A DNA stretch of 64,000 nucleotides. It comes from Plantibacter elymi (nom. nud.) (GTDB lineage Bacteria > Actinomycetota > Actinomycetes > Actinomycetales > Microbacteriaceae). The DNA is taken from positions 744,001 through 808,000 of the forward strand of contig NZ_FXWJ01000001.1 in the NCBI RefSeq assembly GCF_900177795.1, in the 5' to 3' direction. Made by a program: the position numbers and the translations under genes. Under the pieces are notes generated by a model, which saw only the letters and a program-made list of their open reading frames with translations, did no database searches and was not told where the DNA came from. Each line of letters begins with the position of its first letter. Position 1 is the stretch's first letter. Of the stretch, positions 8,191 to 17,203 are shown piece by piece.

Positions 8191-9279
8191 GTGAAGCGCA
8201 GTGCAGGTGTCGTCGTGGCCGGCCTCGCCGCCGTTGCCGTCGCCGGGTTCGGGATCGCGAGCGCCATGGTCGCCCGGCGCGTCATCGGGGCGGGGCGCGT
8301 GCACTACAGCGACGTGTTGCCGACCTCGTCTCCGATGACCGTGCGGCTCGAACGGAACGCTGCCACCGCGCTGCCGGGACGATACGGGCTCGAGTTCGAC
8401 GACGGCTCGCGAGTCATCGTCGGGCCCGTGATCGGTCGCGAGACGACGGACGGTTCGGTGATGCGAGCGGTCGTCAACGGTCAGGTTCCCGCCGGAGCGA
8501 CCCGTGCGCGGTTCACCGGCGCGGCCGTGACACCCGCGGACCTCGGGGTGGACGAGGCGCGCGTGCCGAGGGCGCGGTCAGGGGCGTGGCGATTCGACGG
8601 CGATGGCAGCGAGGCCCGCGACGGCACCTGGGTCGTGCACACCCACGGACTCGGGGCCTCGCCGCTCGCGACTCTCCGCTCCGTGCAGGCCGTGCAGCGC
8701 GCGGGACTACCGTCGCTCGTCACCTGCCTCGGGTCCGCGTTCGCCGAACGTCGCTCCGGGGCTGATGCCACGGACGTCGACCGCGTCATCGCGGCCATCG
8801 ACGACGCCGTGACGCTCGGTGCGCGACGGGTCATCGTCTGCGGGTGGTCCTACGGCGCCGCCCTGAGCCTGGCGGCTGCACGAGAGCGACCCGAGGTGGT
8901 GCAGGGCGCGATCCTCATCTCGCCGATGCTCGGCCTCAGCGAGACGGTGCTGCACGCTGCCGCGGTCGCCGGGGTGCCGCGGGTGCTCGTGCACTCGGCG
9001 CTCGCCGTGCTCTCGACGCCGGTGCTGGCACGATCCGCCGGGGTGCGCGGCGCGGTTCCGGTCCGCGCGCTGTCCGCCGGGCCGATCGACGGCCTGCCGA
9101 CGCTCGCGATCCACTCGCCCGGCGACACGACGATCCCCGTGGAACTCACGCGGGCCATCGCTCACCGTTCACCCTCGTTCGAGCTTGTCGAGGTCGCCGC
9201 TGCGCCGCACGGCTTGGAGTGGAACGTCGCGCCGGAGGCGTTCGAGACGGCTGTGCGGGAGTGGCTCGGGGCGCGCTGA
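8191..9279 (+). CDS. Alpha/beta hydrolase, membrane-anchored
   Basis: 362 residues from GTG 8191. The N-terminus is a signal anchor (VVVAGLAAVAVAGFGIASAM, about residues 6-25), so the enzyme is probably attached to the outer face of the membrane. A beta-rich segment (to about residue 140) precedes the hydrolase fold. The catalytic triad can be read: nucleophile Ser in GWSYGAA (about 219), Asp in HSPGDTTIP (about 311) and His in APHGLEW (about 339). The WVVHTHGLGASPLATLRSV segment carries the oxyanion region. The substrate is unknown (esterase or peptidase). It is monocistronic, followed by a repeat cluster. Confidence 0.85.
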   Translation: MKRSAGVVVAGLAAVAVAGFGIASAMVARRVIGAGRVHYSDVLPTSSPMTVRLERNAATALPGRYGLEFDDGSRVIVGPVIGRETTDGSVMRAVVNGQVPAGATRARFTGAAVTPADLGVDEARVPRARSGAWRFDGDGSEARDGTWVVHTHGLGASPLATLRSVQAVQRAGLPSLVTCLGSAFAERRSGADATDVDRVIAAIDDAVTLGARRVIVCGWSYGAALSLAAARERPEVVQGAILISPMLGLSETVLHAAAVAGVPRVLVHSALAVLSTPVLARSAGVRGAVPVRALSAGPIDGLPTLAIHSPGDTTIPVELTRAIAHRSPSFELVEVAAAPHGLEWNVAPEAFETAVREWLGAR

Positions 9280-9290
9280 TCGGAGGACTC

Positions 9291-9754
9291 CTCGGTCCCT
9301 GAGCTTGTCGAAGGGCGGGGTGTACTCGTGCTGCCCTTCGACAAGCTCAGGGACCGAGGTGGCTGGGGGCCCGGGTCGCAGTCGGTTGGGTGCGTGGTGC
9401 CCTTCGACAGGCTCAGGGACCGGGATGGTTAGGGGAGCGGGTCACGGTCGGTTGGGTGCGTGGTGCCCTTCGACAGGCTCAGGGACCGGGATGGTTAGGG
9501 GAGCGGGTCACGGTCGGTTGGGTGTGTGGTGCCCTTCGACAGGCTCAGGGACCGGGATGGTTAGGGGAGCGGGTCACGGTCGGTTGGGTGTGTGGTGCCC
9601 TGCGACAGGCTCAGGGAGCGAGGGGCGGTGTGACCGGGTCGCGGTCGGTTGGGTGCGTGGTGCCCTTCGACGGGCTCAGGGACCGAGGGGGCTGGGGAGC
9701 GGGACGGCGGACGGGGACCGGGGTGTACGGGGCTCAGGGACCGGGATGTCCGTC
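9291..9754. repeat. Palindrome hairpin followed by a 66-bp tandem array
   Basis: This occupies the 475-base gap between two convergent genes. At 9291-9360 two inverted copies of the CTGAGCTTGTCGAAGGGC element form a long hairpin. From 9383 a 66-base unit, each with one CCCTTCGACAGGCTCAGGGA arm, repeats with starts at 9383, 9449, 9515, 9581 and 9646 (the last step is 65). Units are nearly identical in the middle and diverge at the ends. Because 66 is a multiple of three, the array creates spurious open frames on both strands. It sits downstream of both neighbours and may act as a bidirectional terminator or be subject to copy-number change. Confidence 0.9.
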
Positions 9755-11134
9755 CTAGGCCGGGTCCTTCGCGTGGCGGTAGCGAGCTCCGGTGTGCTCC
9801 TCGGGGAGACGGTCGCCACGGCCGTGGAGCTTGTGGCGCAGGCTGCCCTCGACGTACTCCTCGGGGTAGGCACCACGACGTCGCAGCTCGGGGATGACGA
9901 ACTCGACGATGTCCTCGAAGGTGCCCGGCGTGATGGCGTAGGCGAGGTTGAAGCCGTCGACGTCGGTCTCCTCCACCCACTCCTGCAGGGTGTCGGCGAT
10001 CTCCGACGCACTGCCGACGATCCGCGGACCGAGCCCACCGATCGCCCCCATGCGCGCGATGTCCTTCACCTTGAACTCGCCACCCTCCTCGTTGGCCGCC
10101 TGGTAGTTGGCGACCGCCGACTGGATGGCGTTGCTCTTGACGTTGCCGATCGGCTCCTCCGGGTCGTACTGCGACAGGTCGATGCCCATCCAGCCCGACA
10201 TGAACACGAGTGCACCCTCCTGCGACGCGTACTGCAGGTAGTCCTCGTGCTTCGCCTGGGCCTTTTCGCTCGTCTCGTCGGTGATGATCGTGAGCAGTGT
10301 GTAGATCTTCGCCGAGTACCGGTCGCGACCGGCGGCCTCCAGGGCATCGCGGATGCGTCCGACCGTCGCCTTCAGGCCCGCCTTCGTCGACGCCCCGACG
10401 AAGATCGCCTCCGCGTTGCCAGCGGCGAACTGGATGCCGCGCGGCGATGCACCGGCCTGGTAGATCACCGGCGTGCGCTGCGTGGACGGCTCGGACAGGT
10501 GGATGCCGGGCACCGTGTAGTGCTTGCCGAAGTGCCCGATCTCGTGGACCTTCGTCGGGTCGGTGAACACGCCCGTCTCGCGGTCGCGCACGACCGCGTC
10601 GTCCTCCCACGAGCCCTCCCACAGCTTGTACAGGACCTCGAGGTACTCGTCGGCGACGTCGTACCGCTCGTCGTGCTCGAGCTGGTCGTCGTGCCCCATG
10701 TTGCGCGCCGCACTCGGCAGGTAGCCGGTGACGACGTTCCAGCCGACCCGCCCCTTCGTCAGGTGGTCGAGCGTCGACATGCGCCGCGCGAACGGGTACG
10801 GGTGCTCATAGGCGGTGCCGGCCGTGACGCCGAAACCGAGGTGCTTCGTCACCGCTGCCATCGCCGACACGAGCAGGATCGGGTCGTTCACCGGCACCTG
10901 CGCGCCGTTGCGGATCGCGGCCTCGTTGCTGTCGCCGTAGACGTCGTAGGTGCCGAGGACGTCGGCGATGAAGATGCCGTCGAAGTTGCCGCGCTCGAGC
11001 AGCTGTGCCAGGTCCGTCCAGTAGGAGAGGTCCTTGTAGGTGCTCGAGCGGTCGTCGGGATGACGCCACATGCCCGACGCCTGGTGGGCGACGCAGTTCA
11101 TGTCGAAGGCGTTGAATCGGATCTGTCGGGTCAT
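9755..11134 (-). CDS. Flavin-dependent monooxygenase, NtaA/SnaA/DszA type
   Basis: 459 residues from ATG 11134; a GTG two codons upstream is possible. It is a bacterial-luciferase-fold oxidoreductase of the NtaA/SnaA/DszA/SoxA class, which uses FMNH2 supplied by a separate reductase to oxidise sulfur compounds, aminopolycarboxylates or similar substrates. Diagnostic segments are MWRHPDD near the start, FDGIFIADVLG, GYLPSAARNMGH (about 144-155), VIYQAGASPRG and DGFNLAYAITPGTFEDIV near the end. The length is standard for this class (430-470). The substrate cannot be read from the sequence and no reductase lies next to it. It has the same orientation as the upstream amino-acid permease, with an 80-base gap. 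Confidence 0.9.
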   Translation of the reverse strand: MTRQIRFNAFDMNCVAHQASGMWRHPDDRSSTYKDLSYWTDLAQLLERGNFDGIFIADVLGTYDVYGDSNEAAIRNGAQVPVNDPILLVSAMAAVTKHLGFGVTAGTAYEHPYPFARRMSTLDHLTKGRVGWNVVTGYLPSAARNMGHDDQLEHDERYDVADEYLEVLYKLWEGSWEDDAVVRDRETGVFTDPTKVHEIGHFGKHYTVPGIHLSEPSTQRTPVIYQAGASPRGIQFAAGNAEAIFVGASTKAGLKATVGRIRDALEAAGRDRYSAKIYTLLTIITDETSEKAQAKHEDYLQYASQEGALVFMSGWMGIDLSQYDPEEPIGNVKSNAIQSAVANYQAANEEGGEFKVKDIARMGAIGGLGPRIVGSASEIADTLQEWVEETDVDGFNLAYAITPGTFEDIVEFVIPELRRRGAYPEEYVEGSLRHKLHGRGDRLPEEHTGARYRHAKDPA

Positions 11135-11217
11135 ACGCACGATCCTGCATCACGAGTCCCGGACGTCGCCTGGCAATCGGCCTCGCCCGTAACAGGGCGT
11201 CATCTAGGCGCAGCGCA

Positions 11218-12687
11218 CTACCTGTGCGAGGTGTCCTCCGCGGCGATCGCCTCGGCGTACTCCGCGTCGCTGAGCGCGCCGACCGTCGAGTGCCGACGCC
11301 CGTACCCGAGGTAGAGCGCCGCGCCGACGAGCATCCAGATGAGGAACACGATCCAGGTCGTCCCGCCGAGCGACACCATCAGCCCGAGGCACATGACGAT
11401 GCCGAGCGCGGGGACCACCGGGAACAGTGGGACGGAGTAGCTGCGGTCGAGATCGGGACGCAGGCGACGCAGCAGGATGACGGAGAGGTTCACGAGGGCG
11501 AACGCGAACAGCGTGCCGATGCTCGTGGCGTCGGCGAGCTCGCCGAGCGGGATGAGGGCGGCGACCACCGCAACGACCGTACCGACGATGACGGTCCCGG
11601 CGACGGGCGTCCCGCTGCGACGACCCACGCGCGAGAACACCCGCGGCACCATGCCGTCCTGCGCCATCCGGTACAGGATGCGCGTCTGCCCGTAGTAGAC
11701 GGTGAGCACCACGCTCGCGATCGCGATGACCGCGCCGATGGAGAAGAAGAGCGCGACGATCGGCTGCCCGGTGATCTCGGTGAGGATGCCGACGAACGCG
11801 GACTCGTCGTCCGCGAAGGCGGTCCACGGCCGGGCACCGATCGCGGCGATGGCGACGAGGATGTAGACGGCGGTGACGATCACCATCGACAGGATGATCG
11901 CGCGCGGCAGGTCGCGACGCGGGTTCGTCGCCTCATCGCCGGCGGTCGATGCCGCGTCGAAGCCGATGTAGGAGAAGAACAGTCGGCTGGAGGCTGCCGC
12001 GATGCCGGCGACCCCCATGGGCGCGAGCGGTTCGAAGTTGCCGAGCGAGAATGCCGAGAACGCGATGACGACGAAGACGAGCAGCACGGCGAGCTTCACG
12101 AACACCATGATCGTGTTCGCCCAGGCGCTGTCCTTCGCACCGCGGACGAGCAGCAGCATCGCGAGCAGGACGAGGGCCGCTGCCGGCAGGTTGACCAGGC
12201 CGTCGGACACGCCGATCGGGTTCGCGAGTGCCGGTGGCAGTCCCAGGCCGAACACCGCGAGCGCCTCGTTCACGTACTGGCCGGCACCGACGGCGACCGC
12301 CGCGACGGAGACCCCGTACTCGAGCACGAGGCACCAACCGCACACCCAGGCGACGCCCTCACCCATCGTCGCGTAGGCGTAGGAGTAGCTGGATCCGGAG
12401 ACCGGCACCGAACCGGCCATCTCGGCGTAGGACAGGGCCGACAGGAGCGCTGCGAGTCCGGCGACCGCGAACGCGATCCACACGGCGGGCCCGGCGAGCG
12501 GGACGGCGGTGCCGAGGACGACGAAGATGCCGGTGCCGAGCGTCGCGCCGACGCTGATCATCGTGAGCTGCCAGACGCCGAGCGAACGGCGGAGCGACGT
12601 CCCCGAGTCGGCGGGATCCGTCCCGAGTCGGACGAGCGGCATGCGCCGGCGCAGCTGCGCGAGGAGCGGGAGTCGGCGATCAGTCAC
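11218..12687 (-). CDS. Amino-acid permease, APC superfamily (cationic type)
   Basis: 489 residues with about 12 hydrophobic helices. TM1 carries the APC substrate-binding signature MISVGATLGTGIFVVLG (GxGIF type), followed by SALSYAEMAGSVPVSGSSYSY, which is typical of the cationic amino-acid transporter branch; FFSYIGFDAASTAGDEATNP marks TM6 and the following loop. The start is GTG 12687; a nearby ATG at about 12698 is out of frame and blocked by a stop. It probably imports amino acids by proton symport or exchange. The neighbouring LacI gene is read in the same direction but appears to belong to the rhamnoside locus. Confidence 0.9.
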   Translation of the reverse strand: MTDRRLPLLAQLRRRMPLVRLGTDPADSGTSLRRSLGVWQLTMISVGATLGTGIFVVLGTAVPLAGPAVWIAFAVAGLAALLSALSYAEMAGSVPVSGSSYSYAYATMGEGVAWVCGWCLVLEYGVSVAAVAVGAGQYVNEALAVFGLGLPPALANPIGVSDGLVNLPAAALVLLAMLLLVRGAKDSAWANTIMVFVKLAVLLVFVVIAFSAFSLGNFEPLAPMGVAGIAAASSRLFFSYIGFDAASTAGDEATNPRRDLPRAIILSMVIVTAVYILVAIAAIGARPWTAFADDESAFVGILTEITGQPIVALFFSIGAVIAIASVVLTVYYGQTRILYRMAQDGMVPRVFSRVGRRSGTPVAGTVIVGTVVAVVAALIPLGELADATSIGTLFAFALVNLSVILLRRLRPDLDRSYSVPLFPVVPALGIVMCLGLMVSLGGTTWIVFLIWMLVGAALYLGYGRRHSTVGALSDAEYAEAIAAEDTSHR

Positions 12688-12730
12688 GGGTATCCATGGT
12701 AACCGTGGGGATCCGCGGAGCTTGCCGCGG

Positions 12731-13768
12731 TCACCGCACCGAGCTGCGCCGGACGACGAGTTCCGGCTTGAGGACGACCGTGCGGTGCTCGTGCGTCGCC
12801 GGCTCGTCGACCTCCTCGGCGAGCAGTCCGGCTGCGATCACGCCCATCTCCCGACCGGGCTGCGCGATCGTCGTCACCGGGACGGCGCTCTCGGCGGCGT
12901 AGTGGTTGTCGTCGTAGCCGGTGACGGCGATGTCGTCGGGGACGCTGATCCCGGCGGCGACGAGGTGCTCGATGCACCCGACGGCCAGTGAGTCCGCGGC
13001 GCAGACGATCGCGTCGGGCCGATCCGTGGCCGCGCGGTCGGCCAGTTGCTCACCGAGGATGCGGCCGACCCTGGTGGTGAGGCTGTGGGTCTCGGCGACC
13101 TCGAGCTCGACGCCGGTGTGCTCGGACACGGCGCGTCGCACGCCCGCGAGCCGGTCGGCGACGGCGTGCAGGTGGAGCGGTCCTCCGGCGTACAGCAGCC
13201 TGGTCCGTCCGAGACCGATGAGGTGGCTCGCCGCGAGGTAGCCGCCGAACTCCTCGTCGACGATGACGCCGCAGGACTGCGCGGGGTCGCCTGGCCAGTT
13301 CACGAACACCACCGGGCGGCCGTGGCTGCGCACACGGGCCGCGCCCCGCTGTTCGCCGTCGAGTGGAGCGAGGATGATGCCGCGCACGCGGGTCTCGTCG
13401 AACAGGTCGAGGTAGTCGTTCTGGCGTTGGAGGTCGACGTCGCTGTTGGCGAGCAGCAGTTTCAGTCCGGCTTCCGCCGCAGCGGACTCGATCCCGCGCG
13501 CGATGTCGACGAAGAACGAGTTCCCGATGTCGACGAGCACGGCGCCGACGGTGTTGCCGGTGCCTTTCGCGAGCGTGCGGGCTGCGTCGTTGGGGACGAA
13601 GGCGAGGGCGTCGACCGCGGCGGCGACCTTCTCGCGCGTCGCGTCACTGAGCAGGTGGGGTCGGTTGAAGAAGTTCGACACGGTGCCGTGCGACACGCCC
13701 GCGCGCTCGGCGACGTCGCCCATCCGCGAGTCCCCCTGCTGCCCGCGCCGTGCTCTCGCTTCCGACAT
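12731..13768 (-). CDS. LacI family regulator of the rhamnoside operon
   Basis: 345 residues. An unusual 15-residue charged extension precedes the LacI helix-turn-helix RMGDVAERAGVSHGTVSNFF, with hinge helix DAARTLAKG near residue 65. The periplasmic-binding-protein-like core follows, with VGAVLVDIGNSFF, the GVIVDEEFGGYLAASHLIGLG block and DDIAVTGYDDNHYA. It is divergent from an ABC sugar importer and a GH78 rhamnosidase, with two operator candidates in between, so it is probably a repressor released by L-rhamnose or a rhamnoside. The inducer is inferred from the operon. Confidence 0.9.
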   Translation of the reverse strand: MSEARARRGQQGDSRMGDVAERAGVSHGTVSNFFNRPHLLSDATREKVAAAVDALAFVPNDAARTLAKGTGNTVGAVLVDIGNSFFVDIARGIESAAAEAGLKLLLANSDVDLQRQNDYLDLFDETRVRGIILAPLDGEQRGAARVRSHGRPVVFVNWPGDPAQSCGVIVDEEFGGYLAASHLIGLGRTRLLYAGGPLHLHAVADRLAGVRRAVSEHTGVELEVAETHSLTTRVGRILGEQLADRAATDRPDAIVCAADSLAVGCIEHLVAAGISVPDDIAVTGYDDNHYAAESAVPVTTIAQPGREMGVIAAGLLAEEVDEPATHEHRTVVLKPELVVRRSSVR

Positions 13769-13804
13769 CTTCGCCCACCCTCGTCGTGATCCGCGTCGAT
13801 CGGT

Positions 13805-13820
13805 GAATCGTTACCGATTC
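13805..13820. promoter_or_regulatory. Inverted repeat near the LacI gene start
   Basis: GAATCG (13805-13810), TTAC, CGATTC (13815-13820): a perfect 6-base inverted repeat 36 bases upstream of the LacI start. It differs from the larger palindrome at 13860 and may be an autoregulatory site. Confidence 0.4.
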
Positions 13821-13859
13821 CACCTTGCGGATCGAAGCCAGTTTACCTAGTCTCATCAC

Positions 13860-13887
13860 TTGACGCGCATCAATTGATGCGCGTCAA
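13860..13887. promoter_or_regulatory. Tandem LacI-type operators, perfect 28-bp palindrome
   Basis: Two abutting 14-base near-palindromes, TTGACGCGCATCAA and TTGATGCGCGTCAA, are reverse complements of each other, so the full 28 bases form a perfect palindrome. Each half has the central CG that is typical of LacI-family operators. The site lies 45 bases upstream of the binding-protein ATG and 91 bases from the LacI start, well placed to control the rhamnoside operon. Confidence 0.75.
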
Positions 13888-13932
13888 CAACACACGGCAC
13901 CGCTCGGGGCCTGCATTCAAGGAGGAATCGCA

Positions 13933-15234
13933 ATGACACGACCCATGCGCCGGAAAGCCGTCCTGGCTCCGCTGGCCGCCAGCGCCGGAGCGCTCGCTCT
14001 CGTCCTCACCGGTTGCGGTGGCGGTGGTGGCTCGACGACGGCGACCTCGTTCACCTATCTCATCAACTCCGAGAACACGATGATCCCGGGGCAGATCACG
14101 GCCCTCAGCGAGAACCAGTGCAAGGCCGAGAACACCGCCCTGCCACTCAAGGTGGAGACGGTCCCGCAGACGAACCTCGACCAGAAGCTCCAGTTGCTCG
14201 CCGGGCAGAACTCCCTCCCCGTCATGTACGCGGCTGGTAACGCTCCCGATCTCACCAAGACGCTCGACGGCTCCGGCAACGTGGTCGACTTCGAGCAGGC
14301 CCTCACCGACCTCGACGCGCTCGACGACATCGAGCCCGCGGCGATCAGCACCATCAAGGCGCTCTACGGCGGCAAGTTCAACGTCCTGCCCTACCAGTAC
14401 AACATCGAGGGGATCTGGTACAACAAGCAGATCTTCGCCGACGCCGGCGTCGAGATCCCGCAGACGTGGGACGAGCTCGTCACCGCTGCCGACACCATCT
14501 CGAAGACGGGCGTCACCCCGTTCTCCGCCTCCGGGGAGCAGGGCTGGCCGCTCACGCGTCTCGTCGGCGACTACCTCTTCCGTGACCTCGGCGCCGATGC
14601 GCTCCAGAAGGTCGCCGACGGCGATGCGAAGCTCACCGACCCCGAGTACGTCGAGGCGGCCGCTGCCGTCGCCGACCTCGGCGCGAAGGGCTACTTCGGG
14701 CAGGGCGTCGGATCGATCGACTACGACACGGCCGCACAGCAGTTCCTCACCGGCAAGGCCGCTATGTTCTACATGGGCAGCTGGATCCTCGAGTCGATGA
14801 ACGACGAGACGGCGAACCAGATCGGCATCGACAACGTCGGCTTCATGCCGTTCCCGGCCGTCGAGGGCGGCACGGGCTCGATCGACGAGTACCCGGCGAA
14901 CGTCGGCCTTCCGACGACCATGAACGCGAAGCTCTACGACGACAAGGTCGGCGACTGGCTCGGCTGCATCGCCGAGAACTACGGCAGCGCGGCGCTCCAG
15001 GATCAGGGCACCATCTCGGGCTTCAAGACGAACACCGAGGTGACCGGCGTCGCACCGCTCACCCAGGAGATCCAGACGACGATCTCCGAGTCCACGTCGA
15101 GCGTGCTCTGGTTCGAGGCGCTCTTCTCCACGAAGGCGACGACCACCAGCCAGACGAACGCCGCACAGCTCGTGACGGGGGCCATCAGCCCCGAGGAGTT
15201 CATGCAGCTCGTCCAGGCGGACCTCGACAACTGA
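13933..15234 (+). CDS. ABC sugar-binding lipoprotein (rhamnoside operon)
   Basis: 433 residues, ATG 13933 after an AAGGAGGAAT ribosome-binding site. The signal peptide ends in the lipobox LTGC (Cys about residue 28), giving a membrane-anchored lipoprotein. The mature protein is a type 1 extracellular solute-binding protein: EGIWYNKQIFADAGVEIPQTWDEL is the conserved lobe-linking segment, and FLTGKAAMFYMGSWILE is also typical. It is the first gene of a unit with two permeases and an alpha-L-rhamnosidase, so its ligand is probably rhamnose or a rhamnose-containing oligosaccharide. The mature sequence is acidic, as usual for extracytoplasmic actinobacterial proteins. Confidence 0.92.
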   Translation: MTRPMRRKAVLAPLAASAGALALVLTGCGGGGGSTTATSFTYLINSENTMIPGQITALSENQCKAENTALPLKVETVPQTNLDQKLQLLAGQNSLPVMYAAGNAPDLTKTLDGSGNVVDFEQALTDLDALDDIEPAAISTIKALYGGKFNVLPYQYNIEGIWYNKQIFADAGVEIPQTWDELVTAADTISKTGVTPFSASGEQGWPLTRLVGDYLFRDLGADALQKVADGDAKLTDPEYVEAAAAVADLGAKGYFGQGVGSIDYDTAAQQFLTGKAAMFYMGSWILESMNDETANQIGIDNVGFMPFPAVEGGTGSIDEYPANVGLPTTMNAKLYDDKVGDWLGCIAENYGSAALQDQGTISGFKTNTEVTGVAPLTQEIQTTISESTSSVLWFEALFSTKATTTSQTNAAQLVTGAISPEEFMQLVQADLDN

Positions 15235-15303
15235 CCCGCGGCGGGCGGCGGTCTCGCGCCGTCGCCCGCCTCCGACCGCGGCTGCACACGGAAGTGACAT
15301 GAC

Positions 15304-16188
15304 ATGAAACACGTACTCGGCGACAAGCGGGCGATCGCGATCCTGCTCGGTCCCGCCCTCCTCGTCTACACCCTGGTGATGCTCGTCCCGGTCATCTGGT
15401 CGCTCGGCTACACGGTCTTCGAAGGCAACGCCATCACCGGCTTCACCTTCGTGGGCGTGGACAACTTCGTGCGCGCAGCCGGCGATCCGAAGGTCTGGGA
15501 CGCGGTCCTCTTCACGGTCAAGTACGCCCTGGTCGTCACGATCGGGCAGGTGCTCATCGGGTACCTGATGTCGCTCCTGTACGTGTTCGTCCTGAAGCGG
15601 TCGTCCGGCATCATCCGCACACTGGTGTTCTTCCCGGTCGTCCTGCCGACCGTGGCGGTCGCGCTCCTCTTCCAGAAGATGTTCGAGGTGGCACCCTCCA
15701 CCGGCGTCGTCAACACGGTCATCACCAGCTTCGGCGGCGACTCCGTCGACTGGTTCGGCAGCGGCGCGAACGCATTCCTCGTGATCGCGATCATGGACAT
15801 CTGGCGCTCCATCGGCTTCTACGGCGTCCTGCTGTACGCGGGCATCGTCGAGATCCCCGAGGACACGCTGGAATCCGCCCGCCTCGACGGAGCGACCGGC
15901 TGGAGCCTCGTGCGCCACATCGTCATCCCGCTGTCACTCCCCGTCCTGCTGTCGGCGATCATCTTCAGCATCAACGGAACCCTCAAGGTGTTCGACTCGA
16001 TCATCGCGCTCACGAACGGCGGCCCGGGCAACGCGACGAGCCCCCTGACGCTCTACATGTTCCAGACGTCCTTCTCCTACGGCGAGTACGGCTACGGCAG
16101 CACCATCGCCCTGCTGCTGACGATCATCTGCCTCGTCGTGACCGTGTTCATCTTCCGTTCCTCGCGTCGCGACCTCACGAAAGCCTGA
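15304..16188 (+). CDS. ABC sugar permease, MalF-like
   Basis: 294 residues with six transmembrane helices; the first begins at about residue 12 (IAILLGPALLVYTLVMLVPVIW). The cytoplasmic EAA loop that contacts the ATPase reads ESARLDGATGWSLVRHIVIP (about 195-214), and NGGPGNATSPLTLYMFQTSF is typical of MalF/UgpA-type permeases. Start ATG 15304, 69 bases after the binding-protein gene and four bases ahead of the second permease. It forms the heterodimeric channel of the rhamnoside importer. Confidence 0.92.
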   Translation: MKHVLGDKRAIAILLGPALLVYTLVMLVPVIWSLGYTVFEGNAITGFTFVGVDNFVRAAGDPKVWDAVLFTVKYALVVTIGQVLIGYLMSLLYVFVLKRSSGIIRTLVFFPVVLPTVAVALLFQKMFEVAPSTGVVNTVITSFGGDSVDWFGSGANAFLVIAIMDIWRSIGFYGVLLYAGIVEIPEDTLESARLDGATGWSLVRHIVIPLSLPVLLSAIIFSINGTLKVFDSIIALTNGGPGNATSPLTLYMFQTSFSYGEYGYGSTIALLLTIICLVVTVFIFRSSRRDLTKA

Positions 16189-16192
16189 GCCG

Positions 16193-17107
16193 ATGACCTC
16201 CAGCACCCTGCCCGCCACCGCGGTTCCCACGAAGACCCCCGAGCGACGACCGCGCGTCTCGCCCGGCGCCCGCCGCTTCCGCCGCGGGCTGGTCAAACTG
16301 CCCCTGAACGTCCTCGTCGCGGTCATCCTCGTCATCACGATCTATCCGCTGTTCTGGCTCGTGATCAGCTCGTTCAAGACCAACGACGAGTTCATCAACG
16401 GCGACGCCTTCGCTCTGCCGTCCTCGATCGCCTGGGGCAACTACGTCGAAGCGTGGACCACCGGCAACATGGGCCAGTACCTCACGAACAGTGCGCTCGC
16501 GGTGTTCCCGGCGCTCGCGCTCATCATCGTCCTCGGGACCGCCGCCGGCTTCGCCCTCGAGGTCATGGTGTGGAAGGGGCGGAACGGCGTCCTGCTGGCG
16601 TTCCTCGTCGGCATCATGGTGCCGGGGCAGATGATCCTGCTGCCGCTGTTCACCGTCTACTTCCAGACCGGGCTCTCCGGCACGCTCTGGCCGCTCATCA
16701 TCACCTACACCGCGATCGGCCTGCCCCTGACGGTGTTCATGATGGCGACCTTCTTCCGGGCGATCCCGCGCGAGGTCTTCGAAGCGTCGACCCTCGACGG
16801 TGCGAGCATCATCCGCTCGTTCTTCGTCATCGGGTTCCCGATGGTCCGGAACGGGATCTTCACGATCGCCCTCGTGCAGTTCTTCTTCATCTGGAACGAC
16901 CTGCTCATCGCACTGACCTTCACGAACAGCTCCGACCTCCGCACGATCCAGGTCGGGCTGCTCAACTTCACCGGCGAGTTCGGGGCCACGCAGTACGGCC
17001 CGCTGTTCGCAGCCATCTGCATCAACGTGTTCGGCACCCTCGTGCTCTACCTCGTGCTGAACCAGCGGGTGATGAAGGGGCTCACGGCGGGCTCCGTCAA
17101 GGGCTGA
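16193..17107 (+). CDS. ABC sugar permease, MalG-like
   Basis: 304 residues: a cytoplasmic Pro/Arg-rich N-terminus of about 40 residues, then six membrane helices starting LPLNVLVAVILVITIYPLFW. The EAA loop is EASTLDGASIIRSFFVIGFP (about 195-214), and FTNSSDLRTIQVGLLNFTGE is typical of MalG-type subunits. ATG 16193 comes just after the stop of the first permease. No ATP-binding subunit follows, so the pair probably relies on a shared MsiK/UgpC-like ATPase elsewhere, as is common for actinobacterial CUT1 importers. Confidence 0.92.
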   Translation: MTSSTLPATAVPTKTPERRPRVSPGARRFRRGLVKLPLNVLVAVILVITIYPLFWLVISSFKTNDEFINGDAFALPSSIAWGNYVEAWTTGNMGQYLTNSALAVFPALALIIVLGTAAGFALEVMVWKGRNGVLLAFLVGIMVPGQMILLPLFTVYFQTGLSGTLWPLIITYTAIGLPLTVFMMATFFRAIPREVFEASTLDGASIIRSFFVIGFPMVRNGIFTIALVQFFFIWNDLLIALTFTNSSDLRTIQVGLLNFTGEFGATQYGPLFAAICINVFGTLVLYLVLNQRVMKGLTAGSVKG

Positions 17108-17203
17108 TCCCTCAGTCGCCGCCGTCCCCAGCGCCTTCGATCGCGCTTCCCACCACTCCGCTCACCCGGTCCGCTCCGACCGGGAGAAAGGCGACGTCTC
17201 GCC

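Noticed and set aside
9185-9760. Repetitive protein encoded across the 66-bp array
   Set aside because: The frame stays open only because 66 is a multiple of three; both strands and several frames show it, and no start site fits.
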